In this document: positions 11,901-23,291 of the stretch, in pieces | How positions within the stretch are numbered: position 1 is the first letter of the stretch | Layout of the letters: each line of letters begins with the position of its first letter | From: Heterocephalus glaber | Taxonomy: Eukaryota > Chordata > Mammalia > Rodentia > Bathyergidae | Length of the DNA stretch: 64,000 nucleotides | Direction: 5' to 3' | Assembly (NCBI RefSeq): GCF_000247695.1 | Contig: NW_004624734.1 | Coordinates: forward strand, 40,822,573 to 40,886,572 | Position numbers and translations under genes: made by a program | Notes under the pieces: generated by a model | What the model was told of the DNA's origin: nothing | The model's database searches: none | The model's input: the letters and a program-made list of their open reading frames with translations, nothing else

Positions 11901-12700
11901 AAAACACTTGAAGACTTAGGTATAGGAAAGGATTTCCTAAATAGAACTTAAATCACACAAGAAATACCAACAAAAATCTTCAAATGTGATTGATTCTTTT
12001 GCTGTACAGAAGCTTTTTAGTCTGAATTAATCAATAGAGAGAAGAGATGACCTAAAGAATAGGAAAAACCTCTTGCCAGCTACTCCTCAGACAGAGGACT
12101 AATATCTAGAATATACAAAGAACCCAAAATAATTAAAACACCTAAAATTAAAGACCTAGTCAAGAAAAGGCCAAGAGAAATAAACAGACACTTCACAGAG
12201 GAAGAAATACAAATGGTCAACAAATATACGAAAAATGTTCATCATCTCTGTCCTGTAAAGAAATGTAAATTAAAACAACACTAAGATTCCACCTTACTCC
12301 AGAAAGAATGGCAATCATTATGAAATCAAACAATACCAAATGCTGGCATGGCTGTGGTGAAAAAGGAACCCTCCTGCATTGTTGGTGAAATGCAAACTAG
12401 TACAACCATTATGCAAATCAGTATGGAGAGTCTCAAAGAAATGAAACTAGAAATTCCTCAAGATCCAGCTATCCCTTTACTAGGTATCTTCCTCAAAGAG
12501 CTTAAGTCATTATACTACACTGATACATGCAACCAATGTTTATAGCAGCACAATTCATGATAGCTAAATTCTGGAAACAACCTGTATACCCATCAACAGA
12601 TGACTGAATAAGGGAAATGTGGTACCTCTATCTAATGGAATACTATTCAACTATAAAGTATGATAAATTTGAGACATAGGAAAATGGATGTACCTGGAAA
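8945..12700 (+). pseudogene. L1 ORF2 (endonuclease/reverse transcriptase) pseudogene
   Basis: Broken ORF2. The endonuclease start is visible near 8960-9080 (coding remnants of the SxNxNGL-type opening and the 'TxQETHL' region). The reverse-transcriptase core starts near 10400 with a GPDGF-type motif. Its longest open piece (10418-10762, 114 codons) includes [16 protein letters not shown] and [20 protein letters not shown]. The catalytic FADD box is encoded at 11076-11087, followed by MILYIE. A further piece at 11272-11562 opens [16 protein letters not shown]. Premature stops and shifts separate these pieces, so no active enzyme is possible. Confidence 0.88.
9166..9337 (+). mobile_element. B1-type SINE inside L1 ORF2
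   Basis: A 7SL/B1-type SINE (gagccgagcatggtggcaca, cagcacttgggaggttgagg, ctacatggggagaccctgtc) with an (aacc)n tail. It has the partial internal duplication seen at 4656, and it splits the L1 endonuclease region. Confidence 0.88.
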
Positions 12701-13152
12701 ATATGTTAGAGTGAAATAAACCACACATACAAGCTTAAATACCATATAGTATCTCTAACTTGAGAGAGGTAACCTACAAACAAAGAAAATGATAAAGGAT
12801 GACTAGAAAGAGACAAGAGGACAGATCACTTACAATAGAGAAGTGGCCCAAGGGAACAAGGGTGAAGGATGAGAGGAGGGGAAGGGGAAATGAGATGAAT
12901 AAAGATGTGCCACGTACAGAAACCTAATAACCCCAATTAATGTAAACACTATATGCTATAACTTGAACTAAGACAAATAATATCAATTAGTATGAAAAGG
13001 GGGATGGGGAAACTGGAGGGGGGAGGGGGAATGAAGGGGATTAAAAAAAACAAGTTGTAATATGTACATGTAAGCACTCCTCAAGATGACTGTAAACTGC
13101 ATGAACTGCAAACATGTACTAATTAAAGGGGGGGGTATTTCAAAGTAGTGAG

Positions 13153-13154
13153 CA

Positions 13155-13190
<36 letters not shown>
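13153..13190. repeat. (CA)n microsatellite
   Basis: A run of about 17 CA dinucleotides just after the L1 3' end. Confidence 0.95.
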
Positions 13191-13192
<2 letters not shown>

Positions 13193-13479
13193 TTGGCCAT
13201 AAGAAAAAATTGGGTATAGCTCGCAGAACTAATGTAGCACAGTTAGTTATATCTTAAGATGCTCCTTTAGTATAACTCTACCAGGGAAAAGTTTTAAAGG
13301 GAGCTGATGTGACATGATAATGTACTTTTTAAACCTGGTGTACAATGCCACCCTAGATCCCTACTTCATAAGATTCACTCTCTGGATAAATAGAACTGCA
13401 GTCATATCCTTCATTTTTTTTCTGATCCATCATAATTGTTGACAGACTTGCAGCAATAGCAATAAAACTGCAATGACCC

Positions 13480-13517
13480 ATATATATTATATATAAAAAT
13501 ATTATATATATAATTAT
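13480..13517. repeat. (AT)-rich palindromic tract
   Basis: tatatattatatataaaaat followed by attatatatataatt. Low-complexity and able to form a hairpin. Confidence 0.7.
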
Positions 13518-13554
13518 TTTGCAAAGTCCAAGGGCATGTATTTGGCTTCTCTTA

Positions 13555-13735
13555 CCAACTTAAAACTTTGGGGAAATAACTGCTGTTTCAATTTCCTCAT
13601 CTGTTAAGATATAAGTAATAACACTACAATATCTATCTCATAGGGGTGTTGTGAAGATTTAGTAAGATAACTGAAAATTTCTAGTAATAGTTCTGGGCAT
13701 ATAAATGCTGGTTGTTAGTAACTAATGTTAAGGCT
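13555..13735 (+). repeat. MIR (old tRNA-derived SINE)
   Basis: Contains the MIR hallmark run: caatttcctcatctgttaa, taataacactacaatatcta, cataggggtgttgtgaag, then a degenerate end resembling ggcatataaatgctggtt. Ancient and shared across mammals. Confidence 0.75.
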
Positions 13736-15204
13736 AGAAAATCATGAGAGGCTCAAAAAGAATCAAATATAAAATTGATCTAAGCAGTCACTAACTGACC
13801 ATAAGAATTTGTCCACTAAAAACCTAGTTATTATCTGTAAATATAAAATATTCTGGAAAGAGCTACCTGATTATGTATCCTGTTCAACTTCAAAGTAAAA
13901 TCACAGGAAGTTAAAATGAAACCTGTAGGTCCAGAATCACTCAACCTAGTCTTCCATACCAACATAAAAACTCTGCTACATTTCAGATTTGTACAGTCAT
14001 CACATTTAAATATCCAGGTGTACCCGAAACATACAGGAAGAGTCAGAAATGTCTGCTTCCAGAAAGTTAATAGCTATTTCTACCACCTCCTCCTAGAATT
14101 CCCACTCCTAGGTAGATTTGGCTGAATATTTACCAAATATCTGAATGTCTACTATCCACAAAGCAAGTGTTAGGCTGTGCGTATAATAAATTATTATATT
14201 TTCCTCTTCAGAACTGAACACAAGTCACAAATACTTAGTGTAAAATACATGGTTAAAACCATACAAGTAGTACATGAACACTGCTATCAATGTATAGAGG
14301 GAGGAGAGCTAAACACTGGTGGAAAAGGAAGACTCTGTGGAGCAGGAAATATTAAAAATGAGTTGATAAAAAACAAAATCTGGAGAAGGAAAAGAAACAA
14401 TTCCAGACTAAAGGATGTGCTTCAGAGATGGCAGGTGTACAAGTTTGGTTATTGAAACAGATCATGCCTGAAATCTAATCACAGAAAATGTCAATGCAAA
14501 ACCAAGAAATCTGAACTTTATTCTAAATGCAAAAGGGAGTCATGGAGTACCTATGGAGATAAAATAATAAGCAGTATTTGTAGAAAAAACTATGCAACGC
14601 TTTATAGAATGGGGTGGGGATGGGGTGCAGTACAGGGTGCCCTAAAGGGAAGAGAAGAGTGTACTATCTTGGTTTGGGTTCAACCTTAAAAAACCCAGAA
14701 CCCATCTATAAAGCTAAAACAAAACACGACAGGTAGAACTGTTAAACAATACTTTCCTTACTCCCTTGTATCTTTTCCTGTAGCAATGGTATCTTCTTAC
14801 ACCTTTCTAACCATGAAATATAACTTCTCTTCAAAATGCCAACCTGTGTTCTTCCCTATTTACTGATCATTCTAGACTGAATATTCACCTTTGCTTTCTT
14901 ACTGTTACTCTTCATCTACAATTTAACCATTTACTCCCACTTAATCATTCGCTCCAAGGCCCCGACATGCTTCCAACTTCAGATAGCCAAATAAATCTAC
15001 TCATACTCAAGTTTTTCTTTACTACATTTTAACTTTTAGTCCACTCATATGCAAGTTCTATATACTCACAGTCTTTAAAACCTGTTCTAAATTCTCAATC
15101 GCCTCTAGTTAGGCTTCAAGGCTTACTGTTAAAACTATACTCAGAGACAATCTCACACCCAGTCAGTCTCCACTCCCCCAAGTATCTCAAGATTTCATAT
15201 ACTT
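13736..15204. other. Stretch without recognised features
   Basis: AT-rich. Open frames at 13916-14125 and 14177-14455 have no family resemblance. A short G-rich patch (ggggtggggatggggtgc) lies near 14612. The pyrimidine-rich part at 14880-15180 may be very old repeat debris. Confidence 0.4.
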
Positions 15205-15430
15205 AGGAACAACAGCTACCATTTATTTGGCACTCTCTTCACTGTTGAAAATATATCAAGCACTTCACATAATTCACTGAACTTTCAAGGCAACCTTATA
15301 AGAAAATTTCCACTTGATAATGAAAACAGTGACTTAAGAGAAATCAAGAAACTTACCTAAAATCATCTCACCAGAAAGGGGGAGAGCAAGTACTCAAGAC
15401 TCAGTTATATCTGAATTTAAAGGCTACCTT
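15205..15430 (+). repeat. MIR-like remnant
   Basis: Resembles the MIR 'accatttatttggcactctc ... caagcacttcacataattca ... gagagcaagtactcaagac' layout, strongly decayed. Confidence 0.5.
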
Positions 15431-15889
15431 TACCATCTACTTTATGGGGCCTTTGATATGGGTCTATTGATTATATACACTGAAATATTTCCCCAACTCC
15501 TTCATTAAGGATAGCAACCGTTTGAAAATTAATATTGATTCCAGTCCTCAAACTAGACTGTGGCTGTTAAAAACATACAATATTTTGGCTCTATTAACTT
15601 CTGAAAATTTGGAAATGAGAACATGAACTTAAAAGTGTACATCTTTTTTGAATATTTTAAATGAGGTTCTTGCATTGGAAGACAACTATATACACTTACA
15701 AAGCCACATTTTTAACTCTAGAAATCTATGAACAGATAGAAATGTTGACATTCAGCTTTTAAAATTTTGGTTCCCAGGGGCAAGAAGGCTCATATAATTA
15801 TGAAGAATCCACTGAGAACTATTTTAAAACTATGTTTATATCTATATAGACCCGATCCTGGCATGTTACTTGGGTTCTCTATGCCTATG

Positions 15890-16184
15890 CAGTCATCCCT
15901 TGTTATCCTTGTGGATTAGTTCCAAGACTACAGGGATATAAAAGTGGATCCTCAAGTTCCTCATTTGCATATAACCTATACCCACCCTTTCATATACTTA
16001 CAATCATCTCTAGATTACCTGTAATAACTAACATAATGTAAATGCTATATCAATAGTTATACTGTATTGTTTAAAGGATAATGACAAAAAAAGTCCATAC
16101 ATGGTCAGCACAGTTTTCTTCTAAATATTTTCAGTCTAAGGTTAGTTGAATCCATGGATGCAGAACACATAGGAAGGCTAACTG
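15890..16184 (+). mobile_element. MER2-like non-autonomous Tigger/pogo element
   Basis: Starts cagtcatcccttgttatcc and ends ggaaggctaactg, which are imperfect inverted termini of the MER2 type. Internal MER2-like text includes gcatataacctatacccacc and caatagttatactgtattg. About 295 bp with no coding capacity. The right flank is TA and the left flank is TG, so the TA duplication has probably mutated on one side. Confidence 0.82.
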
Positions 16185-16449
16185 TATTTTTTCATTTGTA
16201 AAATGAAGACAGCATATATCTTAGAAGGCTGTGGTGGAAATTAAAGCCTGACATAAGTAAATGATCAATAAAGTATAGTTTTTATTATTTATGTCCTCTT
16301 GTATCTAAAAGTAGTTCGGTCTCATAGGATTTTGATTCAAATCTTATCAACCACAAAAACTAATGAATTTCAATCAGACCCCTAAAAATAAACACAATGT
16401 ATGCTTGTGTCCATGGATTCCAAATAAACACATTAAGAATTATAAAAAC

Positions 16450-16655
16450 TTTCTGGTATGAGGCTCATGCCTATAATTTCAGCAACCCTGGACACTGAGA
16501 TAGGAGGATCACAAGTCTGTGGCCAGCCTGGGCAACATATAAAAGACTCAGTGTCAAAAAATAAAGATGGCTGGAGATGTAGTGTAGTGGTAGGACACTT
16601 GTGTAGCATGCATGAGGCCCTGGGTTCAACCCCCAGTACTGTAAAAGACAAAAAG
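16450..16655 (+). mobile_element. Composite B1-dID SINE
   Basis: B1 half (ggtatgaggctcatgcctat, ctgtggccagcctgggcaac) followed by an ID half (ggctggagatgtagtgtagt, gccctgggttcaaccccca). Open frames on both strands here are SINE-derived. Confidence 0.82.
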
Positions 16656-16954
16656 AACAAACTCAAGCTCCATTTTTAAACATTTACTAAAAGAATGCTT
16701 AAAACATTTCTACTACTACAAACACAGTAACAGTGTAATCAACTGATATACATAATTTATATTTTTCAGTTTCTTGTAAAAATTTGTAAGTCATTTAGAC
16801 AAAGATAGGCAGAGCAAACCTCCTTCAACAGTTTACTTTCTTTAGCTCCTCTCACCTATCTCTGCAAAAGTAAAGCTTAAAAGATTATCTAGATAGCTAG
16901 AACATACAAAGGTCAAAAATGATCAAAGACTATATTCTGGAGATTCACAATGAA

Positions 16955-17055
16955 GAAAGCAGCAACTCAGCAAGACCCTGACTCAAAATGAAATAGAGCT
17001 AGGGATGCAGCTCAGGGTAACCAAAGGCTCTGCCTTCAACTTCCAGTATTGAAAA
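16955..17055 (+). mobile_element. Truncated B1-dID SINE
   Basis: Only the end of the B1 half (actcagcaagaccctgac) and the ID half (gctagggatgcagctcaggg, ttcaacttccagtatt) remain. Confidence 0.65.
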
Positions 17056-19399
17056 CAGACATCTATCTACTAAGATGGAAGACAGGTCATATCGTGACCT
17101 ACAATTCATACCCAAAGCATAAGAAGACAGCTGTTACCTCACTGCCTCACATGAACTTTTCCCCACTCCCAAGGTCCATATATTTTACAGAACCACACCT
17201 TGTTCTGACCTGTTTTATTTTCCTGGGTATCTTCCTTAGAAAACTCTGCTTACTAGTAGGCTGATTTTATTACAAGTTTGTCTCACTCTGACTTGATTAA
17301 TAATGAAAATACTTCAAGAGTAGCATTCTGAGTCACACACCCAAGCAACAGAGAATCATTTGAAACAAACATCACCATATTGCGAAAAATTAATATTTAC
17401 ATCAGCACAGACTAACACCTCAGAAATATTACTCCACCTCTAGCAGATGAACATTTATTTCAGAGATAACAGGCTTCCTGGATACAGTCTTTGTTTAAAA
17501 TTATAAAATAAATAGGTATTCATAGTTAAACCAGAATCAGCTATACATTCTATTAGTCACTGTAATAAGCAAACAGTCTAGGGCTACTCTTAACAAATTC
17601 AGACTGTATTTGCTAACTGCTCAACAATGTTTACTACATGACAAAATAATGCCGCTATGGATTTCTTTTTTGGGCAGTGGATGAGGTTTAGGGAACAATA
17701 AAAAAAAAAAAAAAGGTTAACAAGACAAAATTATTAAGATGGGGCTTCACTTGCCCAAACAATCTTCATGATATGTTCTTACAGTGCCCTTCTCATCCAG
17801 CTACCACCAAGGGCTACAGACTTGTTCAAACCCAAGGCCTGAACCAAACTTGTCCTTAGTGTAATCGCTACCTTCCTTCCCCCCAGGAGCCTCTTCTGAC
17901 TTCCCAATCCAACAGAAAAATCAGTGAGGGCGACCCACAGGAATACTGTTCCCAAAACACAATCACCAACTTAAATGTTTGCTAAATAAAAAGAAAAATC
18001 ACTTTTAGAATGCTAAAACATCAAAGTGTCGGGCACATACCAGGCATCTATTTGTTAAAAGTACATTGAACAGATACACAACAGTAAGAAAAATGGAAAA
18101 ATTAATAATTGGACAGTACATGTGACAGTATAATCTACTCCATTTGGTTTTACTGATATGAAGCTGAGACTCAAAAGGTTAAGTCTTGTCCGTAGACACA
18201 TATTTTGGAGCATAGCCATGACTGAACAATTCTTGTCTCCTAGTGCAGTGTTCCCTTCAACAGGTTATACTGTAACTGTCAGCACTTCTGCCCTTTATAC
18301 TAATATAAAATGATACAATCCATGTAAAAAATATAAATGATACAAACTATGCAAAAAGCAATTTGAGGACTTCAGTAGCCAACCATATTACTTCTCAAAT
18401 ATATATCGAGGTTGCTAATGTCAAACCTTTATCAGTCTTAATATACCACTTCTACAATTATTTCACTGAGGTAAAAATACCTATAGTATCAAATAAAAAT
18501 GTCGTAAGCAATTTTCACATGCAGTTCATTACTGTTTCAATAACGTGGTAGCGCTGTAAACTTCCACGTTGAAAGTAATCATCCTTACACGATTAAATGT
18601 TTAATCATGGTACACGTAAGAAAAGAAACGTAACATCGGGAAAGAAATGTTACTCTGATGGGAATTATCTATTGGCAAAGGAAATATTAAGTCAATAAAG
18701 GTCACATCTAAGATTAGGAAATAGGGGTGGACTGTCACTCTTGTCTAGCTCTCGCATCTGTAAAATAGGGAATCACTGAAATACAATTTGTGACAAAAGT
18801 GTGATATATAGAAAGATGAAAATATAAAAATAAAGTGTTCTAGTTAAAGGGAGTTGGGATCTGCTGGATTCCTGAAGGCTCTGGAAAGAGGCTGAGCAGA
18901 GTATTGCTTAAATAAATAAATTCTATGTCTCTTCAGAGTGCCCTGCACCTAAAAAGCTGGCTGTGTTTAAAATCCCAACATGCAAGTTTGAAGAGACCTT
19001 TTTCCTCAGAACAATTTTTAAAAATTTCTACTTTCCACTTATTCTATGGAACAATATCTGTATCCCACACTCTTCCAATCCCTTTTTAAAACACATCCGG
19101 CTCATTATTCCAATTAGCAGTCAATTTGGGGTGGGGATGGCACAGATTCCTTGGCTTGGACAACTGAAGTACGTGACCTTTGTGGATATTTCAAGTACCA
19201 TGTGGTCCATGAGAAGAAAAAAAATACCTCAAGTGATGAAATTTTCAAAACGTATCTAAAATTGCGGTTGGGACAGAAAAGGCTCCAAGTTTATTTAACA
19301 TCTACAGAACCATACCTCGACCAAACTCCTCAACAAGAACTTCTGCCCCATTTACACGTCTAAAATGATGCGAAATCGGAAGGATTTACTTCAAGGCAT
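17056..19399. other. Stretch without recognised features
   Basis: AT-rich flank left of the CpG island. A poly(A) run lies at about 17700-17714. A short segment near 18740-18780 (cgcatctgtaaaatagggaa) may be a MIR trace. Small open frames at 17049-17264, 18363-18551 and 18963-19363 show no family features. Confidence 0.4.
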
Positions 19400-19557
19400 G
19401 TGTTCGAACCTCGGTCACGAATGAACCGGGGCACTGTCGCCCGGAGTTCGACGCTTTCCTCCCAGCACGCCCGAAAGGCCGGCGGCCGGGCCCCCGCGGT
19501 CCGAGGCGCCTACCGCTCCGCTCCGCCCCGCCCCGCCGGTCCGCCCGCCCCCCGCGC

Positions 19558-19873
19558 NNNNNNNNNNNNNNNNNNNNNNNNNNNNNNNNNNNNNNNNNNN
19601 NNNNNNNNNNNNNNNNNNNNNNNNNNNNNNNNNNNNNNNNNNNNNNNNNNNNNNNNNNNNNNNNNNNNNNNNNNNNNNNNNNNNNNNNNNNNNNNNNNNN
19701 NNNNNNNNNNNNNNNNNNNNNNNNNNNNNNNNNNNNNNNNNNNNNNNNNNNNNNNNNNNNNNNNNNNNNNNNNNNNNNNNNNNNNNNNNNNNNNNNNNNN
19801 NNNNNNNNNNNNNNNNNNNNNNNNNNNNNNNNNNNNNNNNNNNNNNNNNNNNNNNNNNNNNNNNNNNNNNNNN
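19558..19873. other. Assembly gap (run of N)
   Basis: 316 undetermined bases in the centre of the CpG island. Any first exon or start codon lying here is invisible. Open frames drawn across it are meaningless. Confidence 0.99.
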
Positions 19874-20328
19874 GGGGCACCGCGGCGGCGGCGGGCGGGG
19901 AGGCGGCGGGAGGAGCCCGGCTGCGTCCGGGCCCCCGGCTCTCGGCGCCCTCGCGGCTCAGATCATCCGGGCGCCGGGGCGGGCGGCAGAGACCGGGACC
20001 CGGAGGAGGAGGAGGAAGAGCCGAGGACGCATCGCTTTCGCGCCCCACCTGCCTGGCGTCCCCCCACCCCCCTCCCCAGCAGCCCGTTCCCGAGCCGCAA
20101 CCGCCGGGCACCCGAAGCCTCCTAGCCGGCCGGCGCGGACACCACTGCGCTCCAGCTCCTGCGCGCGCCCGTCTCCAGCGCCGCCGCCGCCGCCTCTAGC
20201 GCGGCCCCGCGCAGGCGCGCTCACGACGGCCCCGCCCCGCCGCCGCTACAGCTGCGGTGCGGCGCAGCAGCTGGAGAGACCCGGATGTCGCGGGGCCGAA
20301 ACTGCGGCGGGGGAGGGGTGGCCACTGA

Positions 20329-20336
20329 TGACGTCA
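20329..20336. promoter_or_regulatory. CRE (CREB/ATF site)
   Basis: A perfect palindromic tgacgtca in the context ctgatgacgtcaccgccc, within the CpG island and about 90 bp from GC boxes. A site of this kind in a CpG-island promoter is a plausible CREB/ATF target; function is inferred. Confidence 0.6.
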
Positions 20337-20797
20337 CCGCCCAGCCCAGCCTCTCCGGCTGCTGTCCTTTGGTGGCGGGCGCCCTGGCCGAGACCGAAGG
20401 GAGCGTCGGGATCCCGGGTCGGAGCCAGAATCAGGGCCTCCACGGTCCGACGCCGGGGCCTGGGCGGTGTCTGCCGCTGTTTGGAGCTCCGCGGGTGGAC
20501 GGCGCTCGGAACCCGTGGCGGGGAGAGTTGGACTTGGGCTCCGCGCCTGCTGGGGTCCCCTGCTCGCACACACCCGCTCCCAGGTCTGCGGATCGGTGCC
20601 CAGGACGCCGCCACACCTCTCCAGGTGGCACCCACGGGCCCCACGCGGGTGCGGCCCCACACCTCGGCCGCGCGCCCTTCCACCCCGCCAGTGGGAGGGC
20701 ACGGGCCGCACGCCAGGGCACATACTCCGAGCTTCCGGCAGGTTTTCCTCGGGTGGCTCGTGGGCTCCCGCATTGTGTTTATTTGCAAGTTAGACAG

Positions 20798-20805
20798 TCA
20801 CGTGA
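20798..20805. promoter_or_regulatory. TCACGTGA E-box (CLEAR/USF-like)
   Basis: The 8-bp palindrome tcacgtga in agtcacgtgattc matches 9 of 10 positions of the TFEB/CLEAR consensus and also suits USF or MITF. Confidence 0.45.
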
Positions 20806-20936
20806 TTCTGTCACGGACCCTCCAGCGACCTCCAAAGAGGTTAATGGAACTGAGGATGTTTTCAGCATCTGGAGGATGATCAGAAAACGTAACAACCTTT
20901 TCTACTAAGAGCTGGGGATGCGCTAAAGTTAACGCA

Positions 20937-20950
20937 GCTGCACGTGCAGC
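20937..20950. promoter_or_regulatory. 14-bp palindrome with CACGTG E-box
   Basis: gctgcacgtgcagc is a perfect 14-bp palindrome centred on CACGTG, and it overlaps a cagctg E-box at 20935-20940. It lies about 90 bp left of the CCAAT pair. Confidence 0.5.
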
Positions 20951-21036
20951 CGCCAGAACCCACCCCAGCTTGCGGGACAGCAGCACAGCTGACCCACGCC
21001 GCGTGTGGGCGTCGGGGTGGGGCGGGGCCTGCGCAG

Positions 21037-21088
21037 CCAATGAAAGGGGGCCGGGAAGCAGTGCGTCACTAGCTCGGCTTCCCATTGG
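21037..21088. promoter_or_regulatory. Inverted pair of CCAAT boxes
   Basis: A forward box (gcagccaatgaaag, 21037-21041) and a reverse box (cccattggtcg, 21084-21088) are centred 47 bp apart. GC boxes lie just to the left. NF-Y sites with roughly this spacing are common in CpG promoters. A + strand start site near 21110-21160 would fit. Confidence 0.6.
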
Positions 21089-21130
21089 TCGCGGCGCGCT
21101 TCCCTCTCGGCTGGTTTAGCCCTGCTTTTA

Positions 21131-22854
21131 CTGCATTTGCGGGGACACGAGTTTAGAGAAGAAAAATCTTCATGTTTAAAAGATGTTCCGGTTTATACAA
21201 AGAAAAAAACAAACACGATACTTCGTTGTAGGGGGCAAGAGCGCCAAAAAGAACACCTAAACATGCTAGCCAAATTGAGTTCTGGCGGGGAAATAGATAA
21301 ATCTATGAGGAGGCCTCCCCAGTTTATCGCGGGAGTTTAACTGGGAATTTGTACCCTGTTACTTTGTATCTCTTGAGGACCACGTTGTCGCTCTCTTAGA
21401 TTAAAAAAAGACAGTTTTTTCTTTTTGTCATTCACCAAGCATTATTTAACTGCTTTTTAAAATCTAAAAGCTACCTCCAATTTTTTTTTTTTCTTTTTTA
21501 ACTTGACTTTTCAGGGAAAGTTCTGTACCTTTCAGAGAGAACCTAACAACAGGATCACATGGTCACTGGCAGACCAAATCTTCAAGGAAGCCCCAAACCC
21601 CCTACCTAATATTTTGGAGATTAGAATGTTTTAGGGAAAGATGAACATGGATCATTTCCAGGTATACAAAATACAAATAATACTCTGCATTTTGGTGCCA
21701 ATATCATTGGAGGATATATTTCCTAATTTTCTATCCACGCCTGCCCCCCTCCAAAGAAAATTAGATCAAAGGTCTTTGAAGCTCTACCTTACTGGAGTCC
21801 TTAATACTTCAGACAAGTAGCAGCATGATTAGCATGCTAGTGGACTCATTAACATTCTGAAATGGAAAACCCCCTGTGGCGACACCACTTGGAGTGCTCT
21901 TAAAAAGCACGTTGTTGCCTTATTCAGTAAGCACCAGGGTCAGTCGTGGACTCCAAAGAACGGAAAGCTTTTGCCTCAGTTTCCTTCCTTTAGGCGTTCG
22001 TTCCCGGTTTCTCTGTTCTACCCTTGTAGGAGAATCTGGGTCAATTGTACCAGAAGACAAATAGAAAATGTGAACTAAAAGATTTTTGCCCATCAAGCTG
22101 CACCTTCGTATTATTTCTTATTTCTGGAGACAGCTTTCAGGGACATTTTGATACGAACTAGGAAGCTCGTGGGTTAGGATTAACATTTTAAAATTTGGAA
22201 CAAATTTTAGTCTACTTGCGACTCCCTCTACCTTCCTCCATAATTCTGATTTAAAGAAAAGATTTACATTCCTTGTTCCCAAATTACTATTGTGAATATA
22301 TTCAGGACAGTCACCCTTGAGATGACTTTATTCGAGCTCTTAATATACATCTCAGGAATTTAAGTGACATCTGAGGAATTTAAGTGACCCCTCAACAAGA
22401 TACCTGGGAATCTACCGCCCAGAGCCACCCATCCTTCCACACCAAAGCTGGTCATTACCCAAGAGTTACAAAGCCAAGTAGGGCCTAAGTCCCTCTCTTC
22501 CTCTCCTCCTCCTCCTTTTCATCTTCCTCTACCTGGTTTTTTTCCTCACCCACAGCCACTTTGTGTGTTCTCCTCTTCTCTTTCCTTTTCTTTCTTCGTT
22601 TCTTCAGTTCTCTTTTTATCTCCTTTGCCTTTATTTTCCTCATTCCTCTCTTCCTTCTTTTCATTAGCTTATTCCAAAATGCAGCTTTTCTACCCATTGG
22701 CTTCTGAAGTTGAACATGTGAGCAGATAGTATCCCTGAATTTATTTCATCCGGGGGCTGGGGATACCCCCACCCCCTTCCTCCTCCCTCCCCTCCATAGT
22801 GTATTATGAAAAACGTAGCTGTAACAAGGACAAAGGGTAGAGAACCCTGCCCTG
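21131..22854. other. Stretch right of the CpG island, no gene resolved
   Basis: If the island fires to the right, its first exon would begin here, but no convincing open frame or donor could be singled out. A pyrimidine-rich block lies at 22490-22690; its complement is open for 70 codons and is rich in Lys and Glu, which is low-complexity. Confidence 0.4.
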
Positions 22855-22866
22855 TGTGACGTCACA
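22855..22866. promoter_or_regulatory. 12-bp CRE-centred palindrome
   Basis: tgtgacgtcaca is perfectly palindromic and contains a full CRE, in the context ccctgtgtgacgtcacaggg. It lies outside the CpG island, about 1.7 kb to its right, so it may be a distal site or chance. Confidence 0.35.
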
Positions 22867-23089
22867 GGGCACACCGCTGGAAGCATGCAGAATGTTTTCA
22901 CTTGGTCCCTTGGGGGACGGCGGGCAGCCAGGAGCGTGACAGGCCAGGTCATAGGTGGTCTCTGGGTAGGCTTTTGCCTCACAGCACTGGACCTTGTCAG
23001 ATTAGTTTTTGTGTCCAACAAGCGGTCACCCCTCTGCCAGGCCCTGAGCTTGATGCTGAGTCAATAATGACATCAAAAGACAAGGTTCC

Positions 23090-23290
23090 CTCCCTCTAAG
23101 GAACTGACCTATAATGAGAGACATGGTCAAAGAAGCAAACAAATAGGAAATTGTACATTGCGATCAGTGAAGTAAATGAAAAAAAGAGTGGGAAATAGGG
23201 GGAAAGACTTGGAACAGGTTTGGGATAAACTTTTCTAAAAAGGCAACCTTTGAGATTTGAGGTAAAGGAAAAAACAAGTCAGGTGCTTTT
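23090..23290 (+). repeat. Old mammalian repeat fragment
   Basis: The layout 'gttccctccctctaaggaac ... agcaaacaaataggaaattg ... gggataaacttttctaaaaa' resembles the start of an old eutherian repeat whose later part resembles 51050-51740. The family name is not certain. Confidence 0.35.
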
Positions 23291-23291
23291 T

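Larger units (their letters stand above)
7890..13060 (+). mobile_element. Degenerate LINE-1 element
   Basis: A long, old L1 in + orientation. Recognisable in order are ORF1-like sequence (about 8130-8900, including the C-terminal segment around 8600-8750), the ORF2 endonuclease start (about 8945), reverse transcriptase (about 10380-11300), the C-terminal region (to about 12700), and a G-rich 3' UTR (about 12950-13050). Stops and frameshifts occur throughout. Two SINEs (7991 and 9166) have landed in it. The exact 5' end is not clear. Confidence 0.85.
19400..21130. promoter_or_regulatory. CpG island with probable promoter(s)
   Basis: GC content and CpG density rise abruptly from about 19400 and fall again after 21120, in a window that is otherwise AT-rich. 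GC boxes occur on both strands (gccccgccccgccgg near 20230; ggggtggggcggggcctg near 21016), with NRF1-like gcgcaggcgcgc near 20210 and tgcgcagcc near 21030, a CRE, E-boxes and CCAAT boxes. This is the usual build of a TATA-less housekeeping-type promoter, and two sub-islands suggest divergent start sites. On the minus strand, a splice-donor-like gcg|gtaggc lies at 19513/19514 (speculative). Long open frames on both strands (for example 20246-20788 -, 20285-20908 +) overlap each other and reflect stop-codon scarcity in CpG-rich DNA. No gene identity is claimed. Confidence 0.8.

Noticed and set aside
19386..20125. 241-codon open frames on both strands
   Set aside because: They cross 316 undetermined bases, so the reading is not real.
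20246..20908. Long overlapping open frames in the CpG island on both strands (up to 207 codons)
   Set aside because: CpG-rich DNA has few stop codons. The frames overlap in up to six ways, show no domain, and their composition (Gly/Ala/Arg/Pro) is what GC-rich DNA gives by chance.
22485..22697. Lys/Glu-rich minus-strand frame
   Set aside because: A pyrimidine-rich simple-sequence block; no family features.
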